Source: Pseudomonas sp. UFMG81 (GTDB lineage: Bacteria; Pseudomonadota; Gammaproteobacteria; Pseudomonadales; Pseudomonadaceae). Taken from it: 64,000 nt of DNA. The notes under the pieces are model-generated. The model was not told the DNA's origin. It saw nothing but the letters and a program-made list of their open reading frames with translations, and ran no database searches. Shown here piece after piece: positions 63,432-64,000 of the stretch (its first letter is position 1; the number at the start of each line of letters is the position of its first letter). A program made the translations under genes and the position numbers. Location of the stretch: contig NZ_JACAFQ010000029.1 of the NCBI RefSeq assembly GCF_015354575.1, forward strand, positions 1 to 64,000, read 5' to 3'.

Positions 63432-64000
63432 ATGATCAACGTAGACCTGCAACAACTCGTCCAGGCCCTGGACGCCGACAGCCGCCGCGACCTGGAACGC
63501 TCCGCCGAGCGCTGCGTCGCTCGCGGCGGCAGCAAGATCCTCATCGAGGACCTGCTGCTGGGCCTGCTCGAGCGCCCCGACAGCCTGTTGCAGCGCGCGC
63601 TGCAGGATGCGGCGATCGACACCGGCGAATTCAGCGCCGCGCTGCAACCGAACGTCGAGCACAGCGCCACCCGCAACCCGGTGTTCGCCCCGGAGCTGGT
63701 GCAGTGGTTGCAGGACGCGTTGCTGGTTTCCAACCTCGAACTGGGCCAGAGCCAGGTCGACCAGGCCGCGCTGATCCTCGGCCTGCTGCGCAACCCGCTG
63801 CGCTACGCCGGCAGCCGCTACCACAAGCTGCTTGGCGGCCTGGATATCGAGCGCCTCAAGGGCTACGCCCTGGCCCAGCAACCCGCCGCACCCAAGGCCG
63901 GCGGCGCGCCCCAGGGCGAGTCGATGTTGCAGCGCTTCACCCACAACCTCACCCAGCAAGCCCGTGACGGCAAGCTCGACCCGGTGCTGTGCCGCGACGC
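63432..64000 (+). CDS. tssH: Type VI ATPase TssH/ClpV (N-terminal part, cut by window end)
   Basis: ClpV recycles contracted sheath by unfolding TssC. Visible are about 189 residues: the N-terminal domain (INVDLQQLVQALDADSRRDLERSA and LEDLLLGLLERPDSLLQRAL-like repeats) and the start of the first ATPase region (FTHNLTQQARDGKLDPVLCRDA). The start is ATG at 63432, 9 bases after AAGGA; ATG at 63426 is possible. The Walker motifs lie beyond the window. Confidence 0.92.
   Translation, partial: MINVDLQQLVQALDADSRRDLERSAERCVARGGSKILIEDLLLGLLERPDSLLQRALQDAAIDTGEFSAALQPNVEHSATRNPVFAPELVQWLQDALLVSNLELGQSQVDQAALILGLLRNPLRYAGSRYHKLLGGLDIERLKGYALAQQPAAPKAGGAPQGESMLQRFTHNLTQQARDGKLDPVLCRD

Overview
The window looks like a Pseudomonas chromosome, most likely from the P. 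putida / P. entomophila side of the genus. The basis is the gene order (birA-coaX-SPOR protein-tRNAs-tuf-secE-nusG, the intact beta/str/S10/spc/alpha ribosomal block, then katA-bfr-uvrA-MFS-ssb), the 5S sequence, the protein lengths and the GC-rich codon use. The species is inference; the genus is well supported.

Layout. 1-455: 3' tail of a 23S rRNA gene, spacer, 5S rRNA and its terminator. 456-644: a REP-like inverted pair. 645-2776: birA, coaX and a small SPOR-like membrane protein. 2887-4773: tRNA-Tyr, tRNA-Gly, tRNA-Thr, a tuf gene and tRNA-Trp. 4818-8117: secE, nusG, rplK, rplA, rplJ, rplL. 8336-16673: rpoB and rpoC. 16885-21387: rpsL, rpsG, fusA and the second tuf. 21529-35219: the S10, spc and alpha operons. 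35391-42470: katA, a ferritin-like bfr paralogue, uvrA (minus strand), a YajR-like MFS carrier and ssb. 42789-51609: an accessory eight-gene operon for a glycan-type product. 51854-56060: three poorly characterised genes (helical-repeat, PcfJ-like, DUF1266). 56505-64000: the start of a type VI secretion locus, tssA-B-C-E-F-G-H, running off the end of the window.

Two observations affect how the sequence should be read. Both tuf genes carry the same 154-bp tandem duplication, which breaks the frame, and the 23S tail/spacer next to the 5S gene is tandemly duplicated with a 133-bp period. All three lie in multi-copy sequence. Losing both EF-Tu genes would be lethal, so uncollapsed assembly overlaps are by far the likeliest explanation. 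Without the extra 154 bp each tuf encodes a normal 397-residue EF-Tu.

The best candidate for an undescribed system is 42789-51609. It holds a double-domain nucleotidyltransferase, a GtrA-like flippase, a GT2 transferase, a GDPD-like phosphodiesterase, a membrane protein fused to a uridine-kinase-like domain, a HAD phosphatase, a class II aldolase and a GT-C membrane transferase. Six of the seven junctions have overlapping stop and start codons. GtrA + GT2 + GT-C is the logic of lipid-carrier-dependent periplasmic glycosylation (as in gtrA/gtrB/gtr-type O-antigen modification). The aldolase, kinase, phosphatase and nucleotidyltransferase look like a route to an unusual activated sugar or polyol. 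The product is not known from sequence.
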